DNA of 64,000 bases. Origin: Copromyces sp. CBS 386.78 (Eukaryota; Ascomycota; Sordariomycetes; Sordariales; Sordariaceae). The stretch is taken from NCBI GenBank assembly GCA_030685235.1, contig MU839188.1:89910-153909 (forward strand), written 5' to 3'. Within the stretch, counting starts at the first letter, position 1; the number at the start of each line of letters is the position of its first letter. Below, piece by piece: positions 12,967-25,236 of this stretch. Both the position numbers and the translations under genes were made by a program. The notes under the pieces were generated by a model. The model was not told the origin of the DNA and did not search any database. It was given only the letters and a program-made list of their open reading frames with translations.

Positions 12967-13179
12967 ATCCCTTTAGCGGTGAAATCGTATCATTTTTGCC
13001 AAGACAATCCGTATGGCCAGCCGATTGGCCAATTTTTATCCACTTGTACATCTTGGCCACGCAGATACCTGAGCCTTGCCAGCTTTTGCGTGTTCTTGGC
13101 GAATTTTTGGGTGGTCACCAAGTACTTCGAGTAGAGAATGTCTTGGCAAAAAATGATACGATTTCACCGCTAAAGGGAT
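12967..13179. repeat. Inverted-repeat element 1 (about 40-bp arms, 132-bp loop)
   Basis: The arms 12967-13006 and 13139-13179 are reverse complements except for one extra T. They begin ATCCCTTTAGCGGTGAAATC on one side and end CACCGCTAAAGGGAT on the other. The 132-bp interior shows no ORF. No clear target duplication is visible at the ends. It is a MITE-like or fold-back structure, too short to be a RIP target and not AT-enriched. Confidence 0.85.
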
Positions 13180-14800
13180 TGCAACATGATCACAAGCTCA
13201 CCCATTTCAGGCAACCGGCCCCTGCGTCCTGCGCGAGAACCATGTCAGGCAGTGTGATGCCCAGAAGAGCGCCCGCCGCCGCCATCGCGTGGCTATCGCG
13301 TGGGAGAATGCCTGGAGAGTCTGGGCATGGATAGCGAGCTCGTGGACAGTGGACTGTTTCGAGTTTAGCGAATGGAGTCGTTGATACCCTGACCGGTTTA
13401 GCGCTCTCGCCAACTATCTTAGGTTTCTAGGCGAGCACCAAGCAACCTCTCCAATTTCCTTTTCACTAGTAGGTAGCTGACAAGAAGAGGTGAAGCCTCA
13501 AAATATCCTCCCTCCCTCACCCACTCGCTTAAAACATCCCCGTTGGATCTCTCTCTAGTCCAACGTCAGCCGGACATGTCCGAAGTCAACCGGTCGGTGG
13601 TAGCATTGTGCTTCTCGGTTCCGACAAGATGGAAAGTTGAAGCAGCGGTGTCGTCTAACTACGGACATTCACTTCTCTCTTTCCCACAACCATACATGTT
13701 CGTTTTCCCCTGCCCTCAACCTTGTCAAGTTTTGTGTGCGTGGTCCCCATGTCTCTCTCTTCTGCCGGGAGACAGCGCGTCAACCTGGAAGACAAGCATG
13801 GAACATCGAACAGAAACGAAATCATCTAGAACACTGCATATACCAGCAACATCCCCGCATGTATACCGAAATAGACGAAACATCTTACAGAAACAGAAAC
13901 GAGAGAAGAAGAAAAAAGATGAGTCATCTCTTTTCGACGGTTCACGACCTTATGCGTTTGACGTGGGTTCAATTCGCACCGAGAGGGACAAAGGCATATT
14001 ATGAATCTCAATCGCGGAGACCGACATTGATCCTTCTTTCTGCTCTGAAACGGACCATGGGTCGTTACGGGGGTTGTCATCGACATCAGACACGAGCGCA
14101 GATCAGATTCGATCATCACATTCAACGGCTCGTCATTTTACATACCATGTTGATGGGCATGATGCTCACCGCAACAAAACCCTGGAATACGAAAATCCCA
14201 GTTGATCACAGATAGGGAGAAAAAAAATGTGTTCTTCTTCCCGCCGTTTCCGCGCGATATCAAAGTCAAACCTGGCTTGTTGGCAGCGTTTTTCCTGGTT
14301 CCAGGTTCCCGTCAGTACATATCCGACACGAGGCAGAAACAAGGGCGGATAGGAATATCCTTGCCTGACCACGTGCGAACTACGGCACACGAGAAAAACC
14401 AATATGCACGAGTTCAGTTATATCACTCGACTGTTTGAAAGGGCGGGATGGGAAAGTGATGGTTAATCTATCGGGGCGTGGCTGCCGTGGCAAGTGCAGA
14501 TGTTGTGTAACCAGCACAACGGAACCACCACAACCCACGAGGTTGGTGTTACCTACATGCGCACGGACTGTGATACCATTTCTAAGGCATGAAGGAGCGC
14601 TGACTCCAGATTACCTTACCCCATCGTGTTGAGCTCTGTTTATCTAGGTAGGCAAATAAGTGCTTACAAGTTGATGACCAAGATGGTATGCAAGCAAACA
14701 AGAAGCGCCAAACTTGAACATCAACGGAACTCAAATAATCCGAACCGAATAGTATTAGACATCGTCATCACGGCCTGCCCGAAGTTGCTCGTCCAAGTAG
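13180..14800. other. Intergenic spacer
   Basis: Several frames of 70-190 codons are open, including 13637-14215 on the plus strand, but the longest lack an ATG start and none shows a known domain or amphipathic pattern. I see no supported gene. The base composition is normal up to the left terminal repeat of the next element. Confidence 0.5.
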
Positions 14801-14867
14801 TTCCCGCACTCAAACGCCTTGTCGTTTTCTTGGCATGAGGGGGTGGCATATATACACACACCGCTAC
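14801..14867 (+). repeat. Left terminal inverted repeat of element B
   Basis: The 67-bp repeat begins TTCCCGCACTCAAACGCC and ends ACACACCGCTAC. It is not RIP-mutated apart from TA/CA differences in its microsatellite portion. Its reverse complement is found at 19093-19157. Confidence 0.88.
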
Positions 14868-15179
14868 TCAACCCGTAAATCCGTAAATTGTAACCTTTTA
14901 CGACGATTCTTATATAGAATTGAAGTTTAAACTCTATACTTTTCGTTCAAAGTAAATAAACCTATCACGATAATACTTCCCAAAATAATCTTTAAGAAGA
15001 CTCTTGTAAATTTGAAGCGGTTTCGTACTCAAAGCGGTATACCCTCGGTCTAATTCAACGAAAGCTATAGCGACGATAACTAGGAAAATTCTAGCGCAAT
15101 AATTTTATAACGTATATCCGTTCGCCCTAAAAAGAAGAATTGTACCTTCGTTGAAGTTAAATAATCGGTTAATAAAGCT

Positions 15180-17550
15180 ATTGCTAACCTTAAGAAGGCT
15201 AGAAGGCCGCCCCTAAGAAGGCCGTACTTAAAAAGGCTGCCCCTAAGAAGGTTATAAAGGCCGTACTTAAGAAAGCTACCCTTAAATTAAGGAAGGGGAA
15301 GGAACCCGCCGCGTTAGAACTAAATCTACTTTTATCCCTTCTTATTTAATGGGCCGCTACCCCTATTGAATTTTCTAGTAATAAAGACGAATTTTCTGAC
15401 GACGACGAATAAAAGTTCCTTATCCGCCTTACCCCTAAGAAGAAGGCTTTCGAAATTTCGTTTTACTATTTTAGTAATAATAACGACGATAAAGTAACCT
15501 TTCTGATTAGACTTCGACCTATTTTTATATTATCTACCCGTAAGCCGGTTACTCTAATTCCGCTTCTTAAGTTTATTTACCCTCTATCTATTTAGGTATA
15601 ATTTACTATTATAGGTTCGTATATATTCGTTGGTCGTAATAAACTGTTCGCTATCGAAAATTGTAGTTTATATAAGGAGATTAAAGTCGAGTAAAATAAT
15701 AGCGAATTTTATTTATAGCGGTTTGGGACTAGCCTACTCGGAGAAATTAGAAAATTATAGTTTAGTTACGTATAGAATATTATTAATATAACTACGGCCG
15801 TAGGGATAAGGTATTAAACCTCCCTTTATAATATATTATATATTACTACCGTATAAGATAATTATTACGTTAAAGTTATAGTTTATAATAAGATTGTCCT
15901 TAGCAACGAATTCTTTAATATGTATAGTAATATTAATTATAAGGTGGTTATAAAATTGTACTTTCGCTACGCTAGCTAGTACTCTATTTTTATAATATTT
16001 TTTTTAAATTTCGGTTAATTAAACCGCCTACTAATAAACTAGTAATACTCCCTCCTTCGGTTTTAAATATACTTTTAATACCATCCCCCTCTTATAATTT
16101 ATTAAATCCCTTTGTTACTTAAGCGGTTACCCCCTAGTCTTCGTATAGTTCTCGTACCCTAAGGACGAAGAGTAGTACTAGTATTAAGAGGAAGACTATT
16201 ACTAATACAATATTATAGGAAGTCGATCGTTTTAATAAATTAGACTGCGAGTAAGAAATATATACGGGTAGGGTTAAGACTAAAGGTACCGTATACTAGG
16301 AATTTATATAAATATAGAAGTATAGTAACGGCTACCGCTACTATAATTATAATAAGGGTATTAATTATTAAATATATTATATTTTTAATAGTAGTAAGAA
16401 TTATTATAATTTTATAATTAAAAATGCGGGTAAGTAGGCTGAAATTATTTCTATAGGTTCGGCTATTGTACGAATACTACCTAGTCCGATATTATATAAA
16501 ATAATTATAGTAGAGAACGTTACGAACGTTTCTAATAGCAGTAGCGGTAGTAGAGGAGGAAGGAGGCGTAATAATAATAATAATTTTCTTATTAATATTA
16601 ATATCATTAATAACATTAATAGCGGTAATAATAGTATTAATATAGAAACTATAAATAATTTATTATAGGCTACGCTAAGGAAGAATAATTTTAAAGGGCT
16701 ATATTTATTATACCCTTATATATTATACCCTCCGCCTTACTATCTCCCCTATTAATATTTCCCCCCCTACTTCTACCCCCCTCTACACCCCTAGCCTCCT
16801 TATCACCCTCCTTATACCGCTAGCGGCTCTATAATTACTATTATATTCGCTAGTAGTTATAATATATTTTGCAATTTCCTAATATTTAGTAGGGCGATAA
16901 CTATCGATTTAGCTACGCCGTTTAAATATTAGACTACAGCCTTCTATAAGTAATTAACCGACCGTAAAACTTTTATAGCTAAGCGCATTAACCCCCCTCC
17001 TATTTTAATTATAATTACTATTTCCAATAATAGGAAGACTTCGTAAGTACCGCTATCGACTATACTACTATCGATAGCCAACGAGAGGGAAGAGTATAAG
17101 GAGGAGGAGGAGGAGGAGGAGTATGAGGAGGAGGTTAGAGAATCATTAATCTTTCGTCTACTACCGCCGGAATCTCTCGGCTTACGTTCGTTACCGCTAT
17201 CGCTTGCCTTACTTAACCGGTTAATATAAAAATTTATTACCGAATTCTTTAAAACCTTTTATAAGAATTATTATATTAGGAAGTTATTAGAATCGACGAT
17301 AGTATATAGGGTTTTTATCGCCCTACGGGAGAAGTTCTATAACCTAGTAGTGCCGGCTAATATATTCGTACTTAAAAAATAGCCGGCAATATAGTTTATA
17401 TAATTAGGCTTTTCGTTAGAGTTCTATATAATGTTTAGAAGTAGTATTAAAGATTTCCTTAAATAGGAGTACGCGGTATTAGTATTATAATTAAATTATA
17501 GTAGGTATACCTTTTATTTTACTATTTCGATATTCTAATTAATTAGTATA
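15180..17550 (+). pseudogene. Decayed ORF of unknown identity inside element B
   Basis: The plus-strand frame reads as protein apart from RIP-type stops. It opens with Lys/Ala/Pro repeats (KKAAPKKAVLKKAAPKK near 15198-15250), then an acidic EFSDDDE patch and a folded-looking stretch (for example VTFLIRLRPIFILSTRKP). Further on come a Pro/Tyr-rich segment near 16.74-16.83 kb, a Glu run near 17.10-17.13 kb and a hydrophobic C-terminal part (VYRVFIALREKFYNLVVPAN near 17.30-17.36 kb). I do not recognise the family. It could be a second transposon protein, a captured host gene or part of a nested element. Frame boundaries are approximate, and frameshifts between the blocks cannot be excluded. Confidence 0.55.
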
Positions 17551-17849
17551 TTAATTTAAATCTACAATTTAATATTATTCTCGAATTCGGTATCGTTAAA
17601 ACTTTAGCTTCTATAGCGGGTAGTACTACCGTTAGCGGTCCTAACGAATAATAACTCTTAGCGAGCGATAATTCGAACTGATATAATATATAGCGAAAGA
17701 GGGGGATTTTTAGCACTTTGGTATTATTATATAAATATATAGATTTAGTATTTTTAGTACTAAATTATAATATAACCGATTTATTTCCAAATTCTCCGGT
17801 ATTTTTTAGATTATATTAATATCGCTTAATTACATTACTAATCCGCCTA

Positions 17850-18990
17850 AACTCTTCTAGCTCTTTAATATATATTATTACATAATTTTTATTTATATTA
17901 TTAGTATTTTCTATTATTAATTTCGCGTTTTTAAAGTAGCTACGGATTTATTTAATATAATATTTAATTATTATCACTATTCGACGTAGAAAGGTAGGAA
18001 ATTCGTTATTAAGTATATTATCGCTACCCTCGCTATTATATATCCGCTTTATATATTTTTTAAAATTACTAAAATACACTTCAATTAAATTAAATTCTAG
18101 AGAGTATAGCGGTAAATACTAGAATAATATACTAACCTTCGCGTACGTATAGTATATTTCGTTATAAGGATACTAATTAACGTTATTTATTATTAGAATA
18201 TTATTACGGCTAAGGAAAGGGTTTATTTAGGGGAATAATTTCCTCTCTAACTATATTATAAAATTAGGGATATTTATTATACCTTTGAAAATTAGTAATT
18301 TGAATATATTATTAACCAATATATTCGGGAGGAAGTAATACTACTTACTACGTTCGAATATATTTATTAATATTACAATAGTACTACGGGGTACTTATTT
18401 AATACAACGAACTCTATTTCGTCAGTTTATCTTAAATTCGTCGTAGAAAATAAATATCTTTATAATAAATAGTAATATTTTTATTTTTTATTCTATTATT
18501 AGTTAAGGCTACTATTATATTATTTTGAATATTAATTTCTTCTTTTTCTAACGCTCTTAACGAAGGTGTCGCTATACGGTTTTAATTAATATATATATAT
18601 TATAATTATTAGTAAAGAATTCGTATATTTTATTAAAATATATATTTAACTTTAGAACAAATAGTTTTATAACTTCTTATACAATATTAAATACGGTTAT
18701 TCTAATATAGAAATAATATAGTAATATATTTCTATTACTTATATAGGGAGTTTTCTAGTATTTTAGGAGGTTCGAAATAGTAAAAACGGTTTGCCGGTAA
18801 GCTCGAAATTACTTTTATATTATTATATAGAACGTACAGTTACGCTTACTACGATAGCGATATTATAAAGAGGCTCGCCACTATAAAGTATTAAGTTTAC
18901 GAGCGCCTTCTAATTATTATTAGGAAAGGCTACTATTATACTACGATAATACAATAAAAGATAGTATAAACGATAAGAACGAACGTAAGC
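17850..18990 (-). pseudogene. Decayed Tc1/mariner-type DDE transposase
   Basis: On the minus strand a reading frame with RIP stops retains the DDE_3 landmarks. There is a YDEF-like first catalytic Asp near 18440-18455, and the VLVMDNAS-type strand now reads ILIINNVN, with the second catalytic position at 18185-18187. The motif LPPYSPDLNPIE now reads LPLYSLEFNLIE, with the catalytic Glu codon at 18080-18082. Exactly 34 residues separate the second and third catalytic positions, the DD34E spacing of Tc1-like transposases. The second catalytic Asp is now Asn and several in-frame stops are present, so it is inactive. The ends of the frame are approximate. Confidence 0.82.
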
Positions 18991-19092
18991 GACGCGAGCG
19001 ATTAAGATTTTACGAGATTTAGTATAGATTTCATTGAGTTATAATGGGATGCGATTGATCTGTTCGTGGTTTCGACTAGATTGTCGATCTAT

Positions 19093-19157
19093 GTAGCGGT
19101 GTGTGTGTGTGCCACCCCCTCATGCCAAGAAAACGACAAGGCGTTTGAGTGCGGGAA
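19093..19157 (-). repeat. Right terminal inverted repeat of element B
   Basis: The 65-bp reverse complement of 14801-14867 ends GAGTGCGGGAA. The sole length difference is in the GT/TA microsatellite. Unlike the interior, it is not AT-shifted. Confidence 0.88.
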
Positions 19158-19430
19158 AGGTAAACAGATGACAAAAATTTAGTGCCACACGTCCATGGTT
19201 TCAACTCCCCTACCTTACTTGGCTCTATCCAGCTATCCAATCCTTCGAACGGCAGGGACCCATTCTCGTGCTTCGTTCGTGCTCGGTGCATCAACAGGTG
19301 GCTGCAACATTGAAGGATTTACTACTCACAACTGGCGCACGATTATGAATGAGACATTGACTACTCACATTTCTTTTCGCAAGTTCGTATTACCGGTGCC
19401 CAAACAATATCTACCTTAAGGGTAACTAAG
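19158..19430. other. Island of unmutated spacer between two RIP-mutated elements
   Basis: About 270 bp of ordinary composition sits between element B and element C. No gene is visible. It shows that C-to-T decay stops sharply at the element boundaries. Confidence 0.6.
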
Positions 19431-19435
19431 GTAAC

Positions 19436-19624
19436 TGTTAGATGTGACTGTGCAGAATTGATTGATTGAAGAGTGTGTGTAACTCGCTCGCCCAGAAGGC
19501 CCAGAAGATCTGGGGGGTGCTGGAGTATCCTAGAAGGACCTAAAAACTAGTAATTTAGGGGGCTGGGCGGCTAACCTAGATTAAGTATAGCTAGAAACCC
19601 AGATATCTACCTTCTAATTTGATA
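19436..19624 (-). repeat. Left LTR (3' LTR in coding sense) of Copia element C
   Basis: The 189-bp LTR begins TGTTAGATGTGACTG and ends AATTTGATA. Its right (inner) half carries most C-to-T and G-to-A changes relative to the other LTR. Confidence 0.92.
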
Positions 19625-20811
19625 TACCTCCTTACTTATAGACCTTCCTAAAATAGGGCAAAAGTAAAGCTATTTATAATTTTCTTTCTTTTAGTATATT
19701 AATCTCCCTAATTAAATTATAAGTATCTTCTAGAACGTCGTCGGGAACTTCCCTCCTAATTTTTATTTCTTTTCGAACCGGCGCATTCGCCATTCCTATT
19801 AAATCCCGGAACTTTTCGTAATCTAATTATCCTAATACTTTTATAAGCCGTTTACTAGTATCTTCTTTATCTCTAAATATTCGACTATAATCCTTCCTTC
19901 TATAATCTCCTACTATAATTAGTAACGATAAATATCGATGTACTTTAATTTAGTTATTAATTATAATACTTTAACGGTTAGAATATAGATTGTTTAGGTA
20001 TTATTATAGCCGATTATAGGGATTTCCTGATCGAAGGAAATCTCAATTTCTTTATATAGACGTATAATAGTAATAGTTTTTTTTATAGCGTTAGAAATCG
20101 ATAGTAATTCTACTTCGGTAATTAAAGTTAATATTATTTTCTATTTAGTAGTACCCTAATAGATAAGACTACCGAATAATTTAATTGTGAAATTATATAA
20201 GTTTTTCTAATCTAGGGTATTATTAACGTATAAAATATTTAAAATTATTTCAAATTTTAATAACGATTTAAAGTAGAAAGAGAAATTTAAGTAAAATTAA
20301 AAATAATATAATACTTTATTAGTAACCTTATAATATTAAGGATTAGGGTTGTAATTGTAGCGAGCTAGGCGGCTAGCTATAAAAGTAATATTTATTCGGG
20401 TAATTATTATAGCGTATATTATTAATCCGATAATAACCTAATAATCCCGTATTTTATTAAAAGTAGCTACGCTATTGTAGGGTAGAAGTTCTTCGTTATT
20501 TATCGGAATGAAGGTAAAAGTATAGGGATTCTTAATAAATTTAGTAATTTTATGAATATATTCCCGTTAAAATAATTAAATTAATTTTACCTCTTAATTT
20601 CAAATAATCTTAATATTTAAAAACTATTAGAAATTATTACTCCCTATAAATTTATACTTCTCCTCTAAATTCTTTATTACTTAATTAATTTTATTACGTG
20701 ATTTCTAATCGAAAGTAAATATAATATTGTTAATATAATAGAAAATTAAAATCCTATTGCGTTTAAGGATATATAATTTTTTAAATAATAGTTGGAAATT
20801 TATATTTTTAA

Positions 20812-21246
20812 GAGAAGCTCTATCCGCACGTGGAGAAAACTCTATCCGCACGTGGAAAAAAAAAAAATTTCAATATCTTTTTACAGTACGAAGAAGTTTA
20901 ATAAGGAGCCAAAAAGTATATTATATTTTTTCTTATTTTTTTCTCTACCTAACACTACCCATTGAAAGAAGGTTTATACCCGCTAGCCCAAGAAAACTTT
21001 AGGTAAAGAAGCTATAATAAGTGAATAATTAGAAAGATTAAAAGTCTAAAAGTCCAAGAAAGTAGGATTTAGATGACGCGTAGGGCTATAAAGTTGAGGC
21101 TTATACCTAAAAATCCGTTAAAAATCGTTGAGTAATTTGGTACTACGTTTGGTTTTATACGCTAAAGTTTGATTGAGTTATAGTTAGAAAACAAAAGTGG
21201 ATCCACGTGCAGATAGAGTTTTATCCACGTGCGGATAGAGCTCCTC
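20812..21246. mobile_element. 435-bp MITE-like insertion with 45-bp TIRs and 8-bp target duplication
   Basis: Terminal inverted repeats 20812-20856 and 21202-21246 match at 42 of 45 positions (GAGRAGCTCTATCCGCACGT...). Each TIR contains CTCTATCCGCACGTGG twice as a direct repeat (one copy reads CTCTATCTGCACGTGG). The insertion is flanked by a perfect 8-bp duplication ATTTTTAA at 20804-20811 and 21247-21254, a length typical of hAT-type transposition. The interior has no transposase and only an 81-codon chance frame. It splits the reverse-transcriptase region of element C and is visibly less RIP-mutated than its host. Confidence 0.87.
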
Positions 21247-24200
21247 ATTTTTAAAAGTATTATTAAATTCTCGTTATTAGAGTAGAAGAGTATATCGTAA
21301 ATTATAGAAGGCTTTAAATAATTTAAATACCGTATAATACTTTCGATATTTAAAGGGTATACGTATATAAATCTCCTTATTGAAATAAGTGTTAATGAAG
21401 GTATTTATAATATCGTATTAAATAAGTTCGAAATTAAATTTAACGGCGTAAATAATAATAGATCGGAAAGAACGACTAGCCAACGTAAAAATATATATTT
21501 CTTTCCTGTAATAATATTATTAATCCCCTCTAACTATAAGGCGAGCTTTTACCTTTTAAAGGCGGCCGTATTTATTGAATTTATATATATATATTTATAT
21601 ATAATTAAAAATCTAAATACCTTTAGTACGAGGGATATCTTTATCGACCACTATTTATAACCTTATCTCCTTATAATTATTAAAGTATATTTCTTTTACT
21701 TATTTAAAGAAATTTCCCAATTTATAATATTCGAAATCGTAGTGAATTTTTAGGACCGGAGGTAGATTTTAACGCTTAATAAAATCTAGCCGGCCACCCT
21801 TAGTAATTAGACAATTAATCTCTACCTTTATAATAACCTTGCTTTATTTTTAGCCTATTAATTAAATAAATTTCCTAACGTTAAAGGTAGCTTCCTATAG
21901 TTCGAAGGTTAGGAAGGAGATAAGTTCTAGTAAATTAATAATAAAATTAGTAGAGAAAGCGGTTAGTAATATATTTAGAAGGGTAAGATATCTAAATATA
22001 AAGTCGAAGGATATTTTATTTTAAGCGTTAGGTTTAATTAGTTTAGGGTTAACGGTATTATTACTATTTACCTATAGTTCGTTATTAAAGAGCAACGGTA
22101 ATAATTAGGTAAGGCCGTTATCTTCTATATTTTAAATTGTATTAAAAGGTTCGAAGTACTACGTAGATAATTAAAGCGGGTAATCGACCTTATTAAGCAA
22201 ATTAGAAATTTCATCGCTAATTAGTCTTAACCCTTCTTTAATTTTATTAAGGTTCCCTAAATAAATTAAACTCTTATTAAATAATATATTATAGATATAA
22301 ACGATATAGTTTACTTACGGGTTCTAGATTTAGTAAATAGATAAGGTAGTATAGCTAACGAAGTAGCCGATTTATACTTTTAATTAGAATTTCTTTTATT
22401 ATTATTCTTTTTTCTAAGCGACTCTTATTATCGTATAAACTTTATAATTATAAATACGTAAATAATTAAGATCAAGCTTCCAGGGATTAGTTTATACCCT
22501 TTTATAATAAGTTACGAAGGTATAAAACTATTTGTAAGAAAATTTCTAATTATAGAAATATTTAGGCGATTAGTTAGTAAGGTAGATTATTATTGAGATA
22601 ATTTAAGGCTAGAGGTTATAAGGGAAATAGGAGTTATTTACTATAGCGTACGCCTTTTCTTTAATTATACCCCTTAAACATTTAATACCACCGTTTTAAA
22701 TTTAAATATTAAGTATTAAAAGTTCGAAAATAATAAAGCGAATAATTAACTTATTTTTAATATACTAATTATTAAATTTATTATTATATTCAACGTATTT
22801 AACTTTAATACTATACCGGTAATTAATTATATTAATAATTGAGAATAGACCTTTAACAATAGTTTCTACCGTATATATTACTATATAAATATCTTAGACG
22901 CATCTAGTCTATTAATAAGTAATAAATATTATATATTTAAAACCTCTTTTCCCTTATTCGTACTTGAGAAAATTAACGGCGAAACGTTCTCCTAATTTAA
23001 AACTTCAGTCGTATAATTTTCGTATAATTTATCGTTTAATTTTAAATATACTATACGCATCGTATTAATAAATCGCTAATCCTTTAAATCTAATACCTTT
23101 AATATTATATAAATATTCGAAAATTTATAGACTATAATAACCGAACCGTTTATATTAGAGTTAAGTGAGTATTTTATATATGCGACGGCTAATATAAGAG
23201 TTAAAATAGTTTTATTAAACGAAGAAAGTAGTACGGTTAAAAGAGAGGGGAAAATATTCGAAAACTATTTAATAATAGATCTTTTAAAGGAAATAGAAAA
23301 TTGAGCCGTCTAATTAACGAAGGCAATTATTAAATAATTTGTAATCCTAGTAAAATCCTTGCTTTCGAAATAGGTATAAAGATATAAAATTTATAATAAA
23401 GTTAAAGTAAAAGGAGACTTTTTTTAACCGTAATTATAGAATTCCTTTCTCTCTTTATATTTTTACGTCGATAATCCTAAAACCTTTAATAAATATTTAA
23501 GAATCTCTAGCCTAAATATAATCCTTTAAAGACGCCGCTCGAAACGAAGAAAAATAATTAATTTCGTTAAAGATATAAAGGGAAGCTTTAAAATCGAAGA
23601 TTATTGAATTTTTGAGTGGGTAAGTATCCCCTCCGTTATTTGTATTAAAAGTATTTTAATTAATGAAAAATATTGAATTATAAGTATTGATTTTTCGTCG
23701 CTTTTAAGCCCTTAAAATAATAATTTGCGTAGAAGCGATAAAGCGGTTCTATATTTAATTTTTAACTTTCTTTACTTTTTTACGGATTTCGGGAAACTTT
23801 TCGAAATTCTTATTAATAAACTTCTAAATAGAATTATTAAATTTCTAAGCAAGATTATCTTTTATTTTAAATATTAAATATTAATAGCGTATTATTAAGT
23901 AAGGGCTTCGCTTATATATTTTATATAGCGGCGCGGATCCCCTTCTTTTTTTCGGTTGTAAAGAATTATTTGTATTTTTATCCGTACTATATTTCTTTTT
24001 TACGTATATTTTCCGCTTCTTTTTATAATTAAAATTAAGAGTACCCTCCCTTTTAAATATAAATTCTTTCGAACTAGATTAACCAATACCCTAAGTGCTA
24101 CGAATTATAGTTTTTTTACCGGTTAGTAATATAGTACGTTTTAATATACCGATCCTTCTAAAGTTAGTAGATATATTTTTATAATTTAAGTACGAATCTT

Positions 24201-25236
24201 TTAAGTCGCGTTTAAACTTCTAGGTATTATTTATTTAAATAGGTTTATATTCGCGGATTATATTAATAAAATTAGTAAATTATAAGGTAGGGGAAATAAT
24301 TTTATTAATGCTTAGTCTCTTATTATAAGTAATAAAGATTTCCTAATTTAAAACCTACTTTTTAAAATCCTTAGGTAATTTCCTAGCGGTCTCTTTAATA
24401 AAGGCCTAGTATTTTCGCCGGGTAGTAGCGATTTAGTCGATAGGGCGGTAATTAATTTAGTATTTAATTTATTTTAGTTATTTATAGGTGGATTTATCCT
24501 ATTCGAAAGTAGTATCGGTAAAGTAGCTAATAATATAAGTACTTATTTAACTACGGATTTTTATATTAACGTCGTCGAAATCCTTTTAATACTTATAGTA
24601 GGTATTATATATATTATCAATTTAATTGTAAATAGCCTTTCCTCTTATAGTAAAGTCCGTAGTAGGGTTAATTACTATATTTTCCCTAATATTTTATTTA
24701 GTACAGTATTTATCTTTTTTTTAAAAATTTTCTTCGTTATTTAAATCTTCTCTAAATTTTTGTTAGAGTTAAGCGGTAGTAGTAGCGGCAGTTTTAGTAC
24801 CGTTTTCGTTAGTTTAGGTCTAAGTTTGGGTCTAGATTGTAGTAGTGGTTATTATAATTATTGTTATAATTATCGCTACGGCCTTCTTAATTCGGATCCT
24901 TTTATTAAATTTAATAAAAAATTTTTTGGCCGCTAGTATACAATCTTTCGCGGGCTTTATAAGGAAGAAATCTTCCGGTTTAGGAAGTAGGACTTTTTAA
25001 ATTATAGGCCCTTCTTTAAGTAATTAATTGCCGAAGTCTTAATTGCTTCTAACTAGTCGCTTGAAGGCTTCGTACTAATTAGGCCAATCGCTTTGGGTTT
25101 TGAGGACGATTGTAATAGCTTTATTAGTAGATTTCTTTAATAGAGATATAATTAATATTATTAGTATTGTAGGGATATTGTTTATTATTAATTATTATGG
25201 CGCTTCTATTGTAAATACGCAAATTAGATTGTTAAT

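Larger units (their letters stand above)
14801..19157. mobile_element. RIP-inactivated Tc1/mariner-like DNA transposon with an extra ORF (element B)
   Basis: An AT-rich, stop-ridden block is bounded by long terminal inverted repeats at 14801-14867 and 19093-19157 (outermost TTCCCGCACTC), nearly identical except within a CA/TA microsatellite. Inside, the minus strand near 17.85-18.99 kb encodes a decayed Tc1-family DDE transposase, and the plus strand near 15.18-17.55 kb holds a second decayed frame of unknown identity. At about 4.36 kb the element is longer than usual for Tc1/mariner (1-2.5 kb). I could not find a clean TA or longer target duplication at the ends, so the exact termini are uncertain. 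Confidence 0.8.

Noticed and set aside
13637..14215. 192-codon plus-strand frame as a gene
   Set aside because: It starts at TTG, lacks an early ATG, overlaps another open frame and shows no domain or hydrophobic pattern.
16404..16616. Hydrophobic 70-codon minus-strand frame in element B
   Set aside because: It is the Leu/Ile-rich shadow of an AT-rich, Asn/Ser-rich plus-strand frame within a RIP-mutated region.
14791..19167. Clear target-site duplication for element B
   Set aside because: The flanks (AAGTAG on the left, AGGTAA on the right) share no convincing direct repeat beyond AG, so no duplication is claimed.
20757..21002. 81-codon frame inside the MITE-like insertion
   Set aside because: It crosses the element boundary from the RIP-mutated retrotransposon into the insertion and starts at a non-ATG codon, so it is a chance frame.
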